Shown here in pieces: positions 16,580 through 25,847 of a stretch of DNA of 64,000 nt. Under the pieces are notes generated by a model. The model was not told the DNA's origin and did no database searches. It was given only the letters and a program-made list of their open reading frames with translations. The DNA is taken from positions 18,108-82,107 of the forward strand of contig NZ_CANMRQ010000015.1 in NCBI RefSeq assembly GCF_947500325.1. The letters are read 5' to 3'. The position numbers and the translations under genes were made by a program. Position 1 is the stretch's first letter. Each line of letters starts with the position of its first letter. Origin of the DNA: an uncultured Lacinutrix sp. (GTDB taxonomy: Bacteria; Bacteroidota; Bacteroidia; Flavobacteriales; Flavobacteriaceae).

Positions 16580-17079
16580 TTACTTAAATTCTGAAAAAAT
16601 AATGTCATAACCAATAGCTATTTGAGCAATATGTTCAGATGTATCATAATTACCCAATACTTTTGGTAAGTGCAAAGTAACGGTTTTATTTAAAACTTTT
16701 GCTAGTGGTAGCATCTAAATTTAGCTTAGGTTGTAGACCTCGATTCATATAATAATAAACATGACTATCGTCAAATACAATGTCTTTTGCAGTGTCTTCA
16801 GAGGTTTTAATGATTTTTCGGTTTGAATTACGCAAATGTCTAGCTTTGGGTTATCAATTTTAAGGCCTTTATTAGTTAATCTATGAAAAGCAAGAAAAAA
16901 GATAGTAATATAATAGCTGTTTTCTTTAATGCGTATTAATCATAAATACTTTTTAATTCATGTTTAGTTATATCTGTCTTTACCACCTTTGAAGAAGTAT
17001 CTTCAAAATGTTTTTGAGATAATAATGTTGATATTACTATAATAACAATGCCTACAAATACAAATGTTACTCGTTTCAT
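16580..17079 (-). pseudogene. Decayed gene between ftsX and DUF3098
   Basis: The minus strand opens with an ATG at 17079 and 47 codons (signal-like start, VTFVFVGIVIIVISTLL), then stops at 16936. Reading continues after a shift as RIKENSYYITIFFLAFHRL, on to ICVIQTEKSLK. A second shift leads into EDTAKDIVFDDSHVYYYMNRG, and a third into LNKTVTLHLPKVLGNYDTSEH, finally ending at 16580. The pieces together would give a protein of roughly 165 residues with an N-terminal anchor. At least three frame changes make it a probable pseudogene. I do not recognise the family. Confidence 0.65.
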
Positions 17080-17218
17080 AGTTTTAAGTTTGAAAGATGA
17101 ATAAATGTATTGGTATAGTCAGTATAAAATTGGTTTGTTTGGTTATATAAAGATAACCGTAAACTTTACTAAATATTGTTAAGGTGAACGTTAAAAGCTG
17201 TTAAAGTTGAAGTGATTT

Positions 17219-18097
17219 TTAATAATACAGTTTGTCTGTATTTAAATTTAAAAAACGTTGTGTAGCAATAAACGTTGAAATCCAAGTAATAAAAATGCCT
17301 AATGCGAATATTAAAGCAAATAAAGCTATTATTAGAACGGGTTTATTTAATAAGGCTAATTCAGGAAATGTTTTGTCTATAAAATATAGAACAATAGCCA
17401 TGCCTATTAATGCTAAAATGGCACCAATAATACCCAGTTTAATATTACGCCATACAAAAGGCTTTCTAATAAAATACTTTGTAGCCCCAACCATTTGCAT
17501 GGTTTTTATAGTGAAACGTTTTGAATATACAGCTAAACGAATAGAACTGTTAATTAATAAAACAGCTATTAATGTAAAAAGAGCACTTATAAGTAAGACC
17601 CAAAAACTAATCTTTTTTACATTATCATTCATTAAATTCACCAAATCATTATCATAACTAACTTCATCCACAAAGTTTTTAGATAGCGCTTGGTCTGCTA
17701 TACTTTCAAGTTTTTCTGAAGTAACAAAGTCTGCCTTTAAATTCACATCAATTGAATTTTTTAAAGGATTATTACCTAAAAAATCCATAAAATCTTCACC
17801 GCTTTCGGCTTTCATAAACTCTGCAGCTTGATCTTTAGAAACAAAAACGGTAGATTTTACATAATCTGCCATAGCCAAACTTTTCTCTAATTGCTTTGTC
17901 TCAACATCTTTGGCTGTGTCTTTTAAAAAAATAGTTACGGTTACTTTTTCTTTAAAATGATCGGCTACTTTTTTAGCATTTAATACTAAAAGCCCTAATA
18001 AACCTAATAGGAACAATACCAAAGCTATACTTAATACAACAGAAAAGTATGACGAGATTAAACGACGTTTTTGGTATTTATCAAAAGATGAGCTCAT
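17219..18097 (-). CDS. ftsX: Cell-division ABC transporter permease FtsX
   Basis: A 292-residue inner-membrane protein with four membrane segments (about residues 20-42, 165-187, 215-240 and 255-282) and a large extracytoplasmic loop after the first. This is the FtsX layout that, with the ATPase FtsE, controls peptidoglycan hydrolases at the division site. KEKVTVTIFLKD and the VSKDQAAEFM region match the family. I chose the Met at 18097 (MSSSFDKYQKRR) over 18106. FtsE is not adjacent. The gene is divergent from leuS. Confidence 0.93.
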   Translation of the reverse strand: MSSSFDKYQKRRLISSYFSVVLSIALVLFLLGLLGLLVLNAKKVADHFKEKVTVTIFLKDTAKDVETKQLEKSLAMADYVKSTVFVSKDQAAEFMKAESGEDFMDFLGNNPLKNSIDVNLKADFVTSEKLESIADQALSKNFVDEVSYDNDLVNLMNDNVKKISFWVLLISALFTLIAVLLINSSIRLAVYSKRFTIKTMQMVGATKYFIRKPFVWRNIKLGIIGAILALIGMAIVLYFIDKTFPELALLNKPVLIIALFALIFALGIFITWISTFIATQRFLNLNTDKLYY

Positions 18098-18166
18098 AAA
18101 ATGCACTTGGTTTACTGCGTAAAAATAATAAAGTTATTCAATACCTAAACTTTACAACGCTTAAAC

Positions 18167-18197
18167 TTTCAACACTATTATAATAAGTTTAAATTTG
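18167..18197 (+). promoter_or_regulatory. leuS promoter
   Basis: TTTC at 18167-18170 and TAAATTTG at 18190-18197 are 19 bases apart, close to the consensus TTTG-N19-TAnnTTTG. Start of transcription would be near 18203, downstream of the first in-frame start, which supports the ATG at 18225. Confidence 0.7.
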
Positions 18198-18224
18198 CGC
18201 TTTAATTTCAGGAAAAACTTTAAG

Positions 18225-21041
18225 ATGCAATACCATTTTAACGACATAGAAGCCAAGTGGCAAAAATATTGGGCAGAGAACGAAACGTTTAAAGCTTCAA
18301 ACAATAGCGATAAACCTAAATACTACGTACTCGATATGTTTCCTTATCCATCAGGTGCAGGATTGCATGTTGGGCATCCATTAGGCTATATTGCTAGTGA
18401 TATTTATGCGCGTTACAAACGCCACAAAGGGTTTAATGTATTACATCCGCAAGGCTATGATAGTTTTGGGTTACCAGCTGAACAGTATGCGATTCAAACT
18501 GGACAGCATCCAGCAATTACAACAGAAACAAATATTGCTACTTACAGAAGACAATTAGATCAAATAGGGTTTTCTTTTGACTGGAGTCGTGAAGTTCGTA
18601 CAAGTAATCCAGATTATTACAAATGGACACAGTGGATATTTATTCAATTATTCGAATCGTATTATTGCAATAATGAAAATAAGGCAAAAGATATAAATGA
18701 ATTGGTGTCAATTTTCTCTTCTGAAGGGAATGCTAATGTAAATGTAGCTTGTGATGATGATATTGAAATATTTTCTGCCGAAACATGGAATGCGAAATCA
18801 TCTGAAGCGCAACAAAAAATATTATTACAATATAGATTAACCTATTTAGCTGAAACAGAAGTGAATTGGTGCCCAGCATTAGGAACTGTATTGGCTAATG
18901 ACGAGATTGTAAATGGTGTGTCAGAACGTGGTGGGCATACAGTAGTGCGTAAAAAAATGACGCAATGGAGTATGCGTATTTCTGCATATGCCGAAAGATT
19001 ATTACAAGGTTTAGATACTATTGATTGGACAGATGCTTTAAAAGAAACACAACGTAATTGGATTGGTAAATCTGTTGGGGCAAGTGTAACGTTTCACGTC
19101 AATGGACATGATGATAGAATAGACGTATTTACTACACGTCCTGATACAATCTTTGGTGTGAGTTTTATGACGTTGGCGCCAGAACACGATTTAGTATCAA
19201 AAATTACAACTGTAGAACAAAAAGCAGCAGTTGAAGCTTATATAGAAAAAACTGCAAAACGAAGTGAGCGTGACCGTATGGCAGATGTAAAAACCATTTC
19301 TGGTGTATTTACTGGTGCTTATGCAGAACATCCATTTAGTAAAGAGCCAATTCCAATTTGGATTGGTGATTACGTTTTAGCAAGTTATGGAACAGGAGCA
19401 GTAATGGCTGTGCCATGTGGAGATCAAAGAGATTACGATTTTGCAAAGCATTTTAATATCGAGATTCCAAATATTTTTGATGGTATAGACATTAGCGAAG
19501 AAGCCTTTGCATCTAAAGACAATGTAAAAATAGCTAATAGCGATTTCCTAAACGGAATGAACTACAAAAAAGCAACAAAACGTGCTATTTATGAGTTAGA
19601 ACAATTAGGGCAAGGCGAAGGTAAAACCAATTACCGTTTGCGTGATGCTGTATTCTCAAGACAACGTTATTGGGGAGAACCATTTCCTGTGTATTACGTT
19701 AATGGCATGCCACAAATGATTGAGGCAAAACATTTACCAATTCAATTACCAGAAGTAGAAAAATATTTACCAACCGAAGAAGGCGAACCACCATTAGGTC
19801 GTGCAGATGTTTGGGCTTGGGACACCAATACAAATACTGTTGTAGCAAACGATAAAGTTAATAACGAAACAGTATTTCCATTAGAATTAAACACAATGCC
19901 AGGTTGGGCAGGCAGTTCGTGGTACTTTTTCCGTTATATGGAAGAAGCAAATAGAGATGGTGTTTTTGCAAGTGAAGATGCGCTTAAGTACTGGGAAAAT
20001 GTAGATTTGTACATTGGTGGAGCAGAACATGCAACGGGCCATTTATTATATGCACGTTTTTGGGTGAAATTATTAAAAGATCGCGGTTTTGTAAATGTTG
20101 AAGAACCTTTTAAGAAATTAATAAACCAAGGAATGATACTTGGTACAAGTGCTATAATCTATAGGGTTTCTGGAACAGAAAAATATGTTTCAAAAGGATT
20201 GATAGGAGATTATGGCGTAGAGGAAATACGAGTTGATGTTAATATGGTTAATGCTTCAGATGAAATAGATATTGAAGCTTTAAAAAAATGGCAACCTCAA
20301 TATGCAAATGCAGAATTTATTTTAGAAGATGGTAAATACATGGTAGGCAGAGAAGTTGAGAAAATGTCTAAACGTTGGTTTAATGTTGTTAATCCAGATG
20401 ATATTTGTTCTCAGTATGGCGCAGACAGCTTAAGGCTTTATGAAATGTTTCTTGGACCATTAGAACAGTACAAACCATGGAATACTGCAGGTATTACAGG
20501 TGTACACGGTTTTCTTAAAAAGCTATGGAAGTTATATGTTGGAGAAAATGGTGTAAATGTAACAGATGTAGAACCTACAAAAGACAACTTAAAAACATTA
20601 CATAAAACCATAAAGAAAGTACAAGAAGATATTGAGAATTTCTCTTTTAATACGTCGGTATCTACCTTTATGATTGCTGTTAATGAACTAGGAAAGCAAA
20701 AGTGTACAAGTAAAGCTGTTTTAGAACCATTATTGATTTTAATATCTCCTTATGCGCCACATATTGCAGAAGAATTATACAGTCAATTAGGTAGTAGCGA
20801 GTCTATCTCAACAGCAGTTTTTCCTAAGTTTGACGAAAGTCATTTAGTGGAGAGTAACAAAAATTACCCTATTTCATTTAATGGTAAAATGCGTTTTACA
20901 TTAGAGTTACCAATGGATATGAGTAAAGACGATATAGAGAAAACAGTAATGGCTCATGAAAAAACAATAGCACAATTAGATGGTCGCGAACCTAAAAAAG
21001 TAATTGTGGTTCCTGGGAAAATTGTAAATATTGTTGGCTAA
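18225..21041 (+). CDS. leuS: Leucyl-tRNA synthetase
   Basis: A 938-residue class-I aminoacyl-tRNA synthetase. The HIGH motif is HVGH (residues 48-51) in YPSGAGLHVGHPLGY, and the KMSKS motif is KMSKR (713-717). Between them lie the CP1 editing domain (TTRPDTIFG near residue 305) and two Bacteroidetes-type insertions, around residues 155-190 and 645-705. The anticodon-binding domain and a C-terminal extension complete it. ATG 18225 is preferred because the promoter overlaps the longer frame. Its 3' end overlaps the start of the next gene by 11 bases. Confidence 0.97.
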   Translation: MQYHFNDIEAKWQKYWAENETFKASNNSDKPKYYVLDMFPYPSGAGLHVGHPLGYIASDIYARYKRHKGFNVLHPQGYDSFGLPAEQYAIQTGQHPAITTETNIATYRRQLDQIGFSFDWSREVRTSNPDYYKWTQWIFIQLFESYYCNNENKAKDINELVSIFSSEGNANVNVACDDDIEIFSAETWNAKSSEAQQKILLQYRLTYLAETEVNWCPALGTVLANDEIVNGVSERGGHTVVRKKMTQWSMRISAYAERLLQGLDTIDWTDALKETQRNWIGKSVGASVTFHVNGHDDRIDVFTTRPDTIFGVSFMTLAPEHDLVSKITTVEQKAAVEAYIEKTAKRSERDRMADVKTISGVFTGAYAEHPFSKEPIPIWIGDYVLASYGTGAVMAVPCGDQRDYDFAKHFNIEIPNIFDGIDISEEAFASKDNVKIANSDFLNGMNYKKATKRAIYELEQLGQGEGKTNYRLRDAVFSRQRYWGEPFPVYYVNGMPQMIEAKHLPIQLPEVEKYLPTEEGEPPLGRADVWAWDTNTNTVVANDKVNNETVFPLELNTMPGWAGSSWYFFRYMEEANRDGVFASEDALKYWENVDLYIGGAEHATGHLLYARFWVKLLKDRGFVNVEEPFKKLINQGMILGTSAIIYRVSGTEKYVSKGLIGDYGVEEIRVDVNMVNASDEIDIEALKKWQPQYANAEFILEDGKYMVGREVEKMSKRWFNVVNPDDICSQYGADSLRLYEMFLGPLEQYKPWNTAGITGVHGFLKKLWKLYVGENGVNVTDVEPTKDNLKTLHKTIKKVQEDIENFSFNTSVSTFMIAVNELGKQKCTSKAVLEPLLILISPYAPHIAEELYSQLGSSESISTAVFPKFDESHLVESNKNYPISFNGKMRFTLELPMDMSKDDIEKTVMAHEKTIAQLDGREPKKVIVVPGKIVNIVG

Positions 21042-22002
21042 AATAGCAATACATATAGTTTTCTTATTGTTGCCATTAGCGATTTGGTCACAATCTTATG
21101 TAGGGCATATAGGTAAGTATCCAATTCATTTACAAATTAATACTTATGTAGATGATAAAGACGAGTCGAAAGGAAAGTGCGATGGTTATTATTTTTATGA
21201 TTCTAAATTAATAAACATACCATTAAGTGGCGTGTATAATAAAGAAGATGTTGTCTTAGTAGATGGCTATCATTATTTTGAAGATAGCGTAGAGTCTGCA
21301 GGAGAAGTTTTTACACTCAAAAAAAAGGAGGATCAACTCATAGGGAGTATAAAATTAAAAGAAAAAACACATAAGGTCGTTTTAAACAAAACTGATAAAG
21401 ACCCTTTAGAAACCTATAGAAATCAAAAGTTAACCTTTGTAAAAGATAGTGTATCTACTTATAACGATAAACAATTAGTTTGGTTTCATGAAAAATGGTC
21501 TAAAACCCAATTGTTTAGATTAGGTAATGGTTTTTCGAAAGCACAAAGAGCAGTGTTTAATCCAATTTTAGATGAGATACATTTAGATGATGCTAAAGTC
21601 ATGTTAGAATGTAATTCTTGGTTTGAATTGTCGTTAGTAATTAATTTGGTTAATAATAATTTTGTAAGTTTTTCTAAATTTTATAGTGTTTATTGTGGAG
21701 GTGCACATCCATCACATGGAAATAACGGCTATAATTTTGATTTAAATAAATTAACTCATGTTGATGCTATTGAAACATTATATCCTAATGTTGATTTTTT
21801 TGAATTATTAAAGAAAAAATATTATGATGCAGAAGATATACACCAACAAGATTGCGAAGTGTTTACCCAAGCTTCAAATTGGGAATTTAAAACATGGAAT
21901 TTAACTTCTAAAGGCGTGATGTTAACACCTAGTTATCCACATGCAATGACACCTTGTGAAGATGCTTATTTTTTAACTTATAAAGAGTTAGAAAAAAAAT
22001 AG
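21031..22002 (+). CDS. Exported protein with DUF3298-like C-terminus
   Basis: A 323-residue protein with an N-terminal signal peptide (AIHIVFLLLPLAIWSQ) and no further membrane segment, so probably periplasmic or surface-exposed. The block YCGGAHPSHGNNGYNFDLNK near residue 228 resembles the GGAHP motif of DUF3298/RsiV-type domains. The start is one of two adjacent TTG codons (21031 or 21034) overlapping the leuS stop, so translation probably depends on leuS. The function is unknown. Confidence 0.65.
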   Translation: MLAKIAIHIVFLLLPLAIWSQSYVGHIGKYPIHLQINTYVDDKDESKGKCDGYYFYDSKLINIPLSGVYNKEDVVLVDGYHYFEDSVESAGEVFTLKKKEDQLIGSIKLKEKTHKVVLNKTDKDPLETYRNQKLTFVKDSVSTYNDKQLVWFHEKWSKTQLFRLGNGFSKAQRAVFNPILDEIHLDDAKVMLECNSWFELSLVINLVNNNFVSFSKFYSVYCGGAHPSHGNNGYNFDLNKLTHVDAIETLYPNVDFFELLKKKYYDAEDIHQQDCEVFTQASNWEFKTWNLTSKGVMLTPSYPHAMTPCEDAYFLTYKELEKK

Positions 22003-22018
22003 ATATAAATTAAATAGT

Positions 22019-22378
22019 ATGAGATTTAAGCTAAAAAGAAATAATAAGATTGGATTATTTTTCTTTATGGCTTTTGTAATTAGTTTGACACTAATTTATG
22101 TGTTTGAAGAGCAGTTTGACAAGAATACATGGCAAACCGATCCACTTACACGATACAAAATGGTTGATGATATTATTGAAAAAAGAGTATTTATAGGTAA
22201 AACTAAGCAAGAAATAATTTCACTTTTAGGAGAGCCATATGAGATCAAATCATCAGAAAGCAACTATTTTATTTATAAAGTAGGAACACCTCCAAGTTTT
22301 TTTAAGACTAAAAAACAGTTTCTATTAATCGTTTTTAATAATCAAGAGGTTGTTAAAGTGTCTCAAGCTGAAGAATAA
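22019..22378 (+). CDS. Membrane-anchored BamE/SmpA-like small protein
   Basis: A 119-residue protein with one N-terminal membrane segment (about residues 12-30). The C-terminal part IGKTKQEIISLLGEPYEIKS (residues about 61-80) followed by a YKVG strand and a final LLIVFNNQEVVKV strand has the helix-then-sheet pattern of the BamE/OmlA fold, in which G-x-[ST]-xx-E-[IV]-xxLLGEP is typical. It lacks a lipobox. It may be co-transcribed with its neighbours. Function is not known. Confidence 0.55.
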   Translation: MRFKLKRNNKIGLFFFMAFVISLTLIYVFEEQFDKNTWQTDPLTRYKMVDDIIEKRVFIGKTKQEIISLLGEPYEIKSSESNYFIYKVGTPPSFFKTKKQFLLIVFNNQEVVKVSQAEE

Positions 22379-22397
22379 TGTTTTTTAAATTAAAATC

Positions 22398-22919
22398 ATG
22401 AAATATATACTTTCAATAGTAATTGTATTACTTAGTTTTTCCGCGGAAGCGCAAACAGAAATAAAGACGTTTCCACAAGATTATTTTGGTATATATAAAG
22501 GCAATTTAGAAATTACCAATGCTAAAGGGAAGAAAAGTATTGGCATGGAATTTCATTTAACCAAAACAGATTCTGTTGGGATTTATAATTACAAAATTGT
22601 CTATATTTTTGATGGTAAACGTAATGATAGAAATTATACCTTAAAAACTATTGATGCGCAAAAAGGAGAATATGTTATAGATGAAAATAATGGTATTATT
22701 TTAAGAGCTAAATTGGTAGATAATGTACTTTATAATGTATTTGAAGTTGAAGGTAATTTATTAATGACAACAGAAGCTTTTTTTGAGGATTATATGACGT
22801 TTGAAATTGTATTTTCTGCTAAACAAGCTAAAACAATTACTAAAACTACTGAAGATGAAACAGAAGTTATTAGTTACCCCGTTACTGTAACACAAAAAGC
22901 AAGATTAATAAAGCAGTAA
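22398..22919 (+). CDS. Exported protein of unknown function
   Basis: A 173-residue protein with a clear signal peptide (residues 1-18, cleaved near SAEAQ). The mature part is rich in beta-strand patterns, with no Cys and no motif that I recognise. It lies in line with two other small envelope proteins after leuS, 19 bases behind the BamE-like gene. A role in the periplasm or outer membrane is inferred from the signal peptide only. Confidence 0.6.
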   Translation: MKYILSIVIVLLSFSAEAQTEIKTFPQDYFGIYKGNLEITNAKGKKSIGMEFHLTKTDSVGIYNYKIVYIFDGKRNDRNYTLKTIDAQKGEYVIDENNGIILRAKLVDNVLYNVFEVEGNLLMTTEAFFEDYMTFEIVFSAKQAKTITKTTEDETEVISYPVTVTQKARLIKQ

Positions 22920-22994
22920 AACTGACAAGTTTTCAAAAAAACAGATTGGCTTACTTTTTGTTATCTTTAAACTAGAATTTAAATACAATATATT

Positions 22995-23708
22995 ATGATG
23001 ATGACAGGACATATGGGCTACTACATATTAATTGGTGCAATTGCATTAGTAAGTAGTTTAGTAAGTGGCCAATTAAAAAGAAAATTTGCCCATTACTCAA
23101 AAATACAGTTACGTAATGGCTTAACTGGTAGAGAAATCGCCGAAAAAATGCTAGCAGATCATGGCATTACAGATGTTGAAGTTATTTCTACTGCAGGTCA
23201 ATTAACAGATCACTATAACCCAGTAAACAAAACGGTAAACTTAAGTGAGGTTGTTTATAATAAAGCTAATGCTTCAGCTGCAGCTGTAGCTGCACATGAA
23301 GTTGGACATGCTGTACAACATGCTACAGCCTATAGCTATTTAACAATGAGATCTAAATTAGTGCCAATAGTACAAGTAACTTCAAAAATGTCACAATGGG
23401 TTATTTTTGGAGGTATTGCTTTAATGGCAAGTCAAGCCATGGGTGCAATGGGACAATATGTTGCTATAGCAGGATTAGTGATGATGGGAGCAGCAACATT
23501 ATTTAGCTTTATTACATTGCCAGTTGAATACGATGCTAGTAATCGCGCATTAGCTTGGTTAAAAAATAAAAACATGGTCTCTCAAGAAGAGTATAAAGGT
23601 TCTGAAGATGCACTTAAATGGGCTGCAAGAACGTATTTAGTGGCAGCAATTGGAGCATTAGCCTCTTTATTATATTGGGCATTACAAATTCTTGGAAGTA
23701 GAGATTAA
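22995..23708 (+). CDS. Membrane zinc metallopeptidase, YugP type
   Basis: A 237-residue inner-membrane protein of the YugP-like peptidase family (PF04298). The zinc motif HEVGH is at residues 101-105, preceded by NAS followed by AAAVAAHEVGHAVQHATAY. One membrane segment is N-terminal (about 9-25) and two or three follow the motif. The downstream LPVEYDASNRAL block supplies the third metal-ligand region of the family. The substrate is unknown. It is monocistronic and ends at a strong terminator shared with the convergent response-regulator gene. Confidence 0.88.
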   Translation: MMMTGHMGYYILIGAIALVSSLVSGQLKRKFAHYSKIQLRNGLTGREIAEKMLADHGITDVEVISTAGQLTDHYNPVNKTVNLSEVVYNKANASAAAVAAHEVGHAVQHATAYSYLTMRSKLVPIVQVTSKMSQWVIFGGIALMASQAMGAMGQYVAIAGLVMMGAATLFSFITLPVEYDASNRALAWLKNKNMVSQEEYKGSEDALKWAARTYLVAAIGALASLLYWALQILGSRD

Positions 23709-23732
23709 CTAAAAAAAAACGCTGACAATATA

Positions 23733-23764
23733 AAAGCTCCTAAATAATTTTAGGAGCTTTTTTT
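23733..23764. terminator. Intrinsic terminator between convergent genes
   Basis: AAAGCTCCTAAA and TTTAGGAGCTTT form a perfect 12-bp stem with a TAAT loop, followed on the plus strand by a T-run. It ends the YugP-type gene and may also act on the minus strand. Confidence 0.92.
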
Positions 23765-24446
23765 AATTAAAAGTGTCATTTTCTAAAGACACTAATTTAT
23801 TTTTTAAAGCGTAAATTACTAGACCAGCAACATTTTTAGATTCTGTTTTAAGTAGTAAATTATTGCGATGTCCTTCTACTGTTCTTGGGCTAATAAAAAG
23901 TGCTTCTGCAATGTCATTAGTCGTTAATTGCTTGCAAATTAGTTCTAGAATTTCTGTTTCACGTTTAGTAAAGTAATTTGTATCAAAATTAGATTTTACT
24001 TTTTTATCTGCAGGGTTTACAATACTCTCATGAATGTATTGCATAACTTGTTCATCGTAATAAAACCCTTTATCTGAAACCTCTTCAATTGTTTTTATCA
24101 TTAGTGCAGGAGTGCTGTTTTTTGCTAAATAAGCAACAGCTCCAATAGATATCATATTTAATATAAAGGGCTTGCTAAAGTAACTTGTTAGTGCTATAAC
24201 TTTAAGATTTGGAAATTCTTTTCTAATCAATTTTGTGGCCTCAACACCATTAAGTTCTGGCATTTTTAAATCTGTAACTACAATTTCTGGAAGTTCTTTA
24301 GCCTGTCTTAATGATTGTATTAAATCCTCACCGTTTTCAGCATCAAAAAGCACTTCTATAGTTTCATTACTTTCAAAAATGGCTTTTAAACCTTGTCTAA
24401 ATAAAAGCTCGTCGTCTGCTAATACTATTTTTATTTTATTGCTCAT
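23763..24446 (-). CDS. LuxR/NarL-type response regulator
   Basis: A 227-residue two-component regulator. The receiver domain has acidic residues DDE at 11-13, the phospho-acceptor Asp59 in VVTDLKMPELNGVEA, the switch Thr in ALTSY and a Lys near residue 110. The C-terminal HTH (about residues 160-220) reads FTKRETEILELICKQLTTNDIAEALFISPRTVEGHRNNL in pieces, which is the LuxR class. Its start overlaps the preceding kinase gene by 11 bases, so the two form a pair. Confidence 0.93.
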   Translation of the reverse strand: MSNKIKIVLADDELLFRQGLKAIFESNETIEVLFDAENGEDLIQSLRQAKELPEIVVTDLKMPELNGVEATKLIRKEFPNLKVIALTSYFSKPFILNMISIGAVAYLAKNSTPALMIKTIEEVSDKGFYYDEQVMQYIHESIVNPADKKVKSNFDTNYFTKRETEILELICKQLTTNDIAEALFISPRTVEGHRNNLLLKTESKNVAGLVIYALKNKLVSLENDTFN

Positions 24447-25233
24447 AATTACAACGTATTATAAATTGGCTTCCACTATTTTGTGTACTATCTATTTTTA
24501 ATTCTCCATTTAAAATTTTAACCCTACTTTTTATGTTTTGAAGACCTATGCCTGGTTTTTCTTTAACATCTTTTACAGTAAAACCTATACCATTATCTTG
24601 ATACCTTAAAATAAAGCCAGTAGTGTTTTGTTCCATATAAATTACCAATTCATTGGCTTTGCCATGTCTTATAGAATTGTTAATTAGCTCTTGCACTATT
24701 CTAAAAACATGTAATTGATTAGTTCTAGATAATTTTGAAAGCTTTTCTATATTACTTTCAATATCAATATTAGTATTTGCTGTACATTCTTCAAATAATT
24801 CTTCTAGGGCAGCTTTAAGCCCAAATTTGTCTAAAATAGGAGGTAGTAAATCGTGGGCTATTTTACGAGAACTTTCTAGAGTGTTAGTTGTTATATCTAA
24901 TATTTGTTCTAATGATTGTTTCTGTTTTTTTCCTATAGTTTTATCTACTAGAAGCACATTAGTACTTAAACTAACAATATTTAGTTTAGAGCTAATAGCA
25001 TCATGTAAATCTTGAGCAATACGGTTACGCTCTCGTTCTTGTATAGCAATTGAGGTTTGCAATATTTTTTTTTGATTTTCTAATTTTAATGCAGCTTTTT
25101 CTAATTCTTTTTGAATTATTTTTCGTCTAGAGTAATGGAAAAATAGAATCAGTCCAGTTGTAACCAAAACTAGAAAAATAATACCGTATACTAATGCTTG
25201 TAATATTAATTTTTCCATAAACTCTTTTTCCAT
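24436..25233 (-). CDS. HisKA_3-type sensor histidine kinase
   Basis: A 265-residue kinase with one N-terminal membrane segment (about residues 11-33), a coiled coil, and the HisKA_3 acceptor motif ERNRIAQDLHDAISSKL with His77. The ATPase domain has ELINNSIRHGKA and DNGIGF, then GIGLQNIKSRV. It has no sensing domain of its own, so a partner must supply the signal. The gene before it encodes a multi-pass membrane protein overlapping by 28 bases, and the gene after it the cognate LuxR-type regulator. Confidence 0.92.
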   Translation of the reverse strand: MEKEFMEKLILQALVYGIIFLVLVTTGLILFFHYSRRKIIQKELEKAALKLENQKKILQTSIAIQERERNRIAQDLHDAISSKLNIVSLSTNVLLVDKTIGKKQKQSLEQILDITTNTLESSRKIAHDLLPPILDKFGLKAALEELFEECTANTNIDIESNIEKLSKLSRTNQLHVFRIVQELINNSIRHGKANELVIYMEQNTTGFILRYQDNGIGFTVKDVKEKPGIGLQNIKSRVKILNGELKIDSTQNSGSQFIIRCNYEQ

Positions 25234-25841
25234 TCAATTAATATTAATAATAGATAGCCAACATAAAAAACTTTATTTAAAAACCAAACATTAAAAGCAA
25301 TTGAAGAATCTATTTTACTGATATAGTTTCCTAAAATAAATATGAGTGAGCTAACCGATAAGTAAATTAGTATTCCTGCATTTATGTACATGAATTTGCC
25401 TGGTTTACTTAAGGAGTTATACAAATGAATAATTGAGTATACAATAAGAGGAAAAGAAGTTAATAAAATTTCTAAAAGATTAAATTTATTAAATAAAGTA
25501 AAATCATTAATATATTGAATAATAATTACTGTTGAAACAATAAAAAAAATAACATTAACCCAATTCCTCTGTTGTTTTGTATAATTTTCCTTATAAAATA
25601 AAGACAAGAAAATAAATTGAAAAATAAAATAAAAATGCGATAGAAATAAGTTGTTTTTTACATCAAAAACAATAACAATTATAATACTTGAAAAAAGTAT
25701 CACAAATGTTATTATTAAATAAATAACAAAATACTTTAATGCTTTAGACTTGTTTTTTAAGTAATAACTAGTAAAAAGTATAGTGTTAACTAGAAGTAAA
25801 AAAACACCAAAATATTTAAAAAAACTATCGATTAACTTCAT
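25206..25841 (-). CDS. Multi-pass membrane protein, probable sensor partner
   Basis: A 211-residue protein with about six to seven hydrophobic segments and little else. Segment spacing is like seven-transmembrane sensor modules, but no family motif is recognised. The gene overlaps the histidine kinase gene by 28 bases and begins 6 bases after the small-protein gene upstream, so all four genes from 26294 to 23763 look like one operon. I infer that it passes a signal to the kinase, which has no sensor domain. Confidence 0.6.
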   Translation of the reverse strand: MKLIDSFFKYFGVFLLLVNTILFTSYYLKNKSKALKYFVIYLIITFVILFSSIIIVIVFDVKNNLFLSHFYFIFQFIFLSLFYKENYTKQQRNWVNVIFFIVSTVIIIQYINDFTLFNKFNLLEILLTSFPLIVYSIIHLYNSLSKPGKFMYINAGILIYLSVSSLIFILGNYISKIDSSIAFNVWFLNKVFYVGYLLLILIEWKKSLWKN

Positions 25842-25847
25842 TAATTA

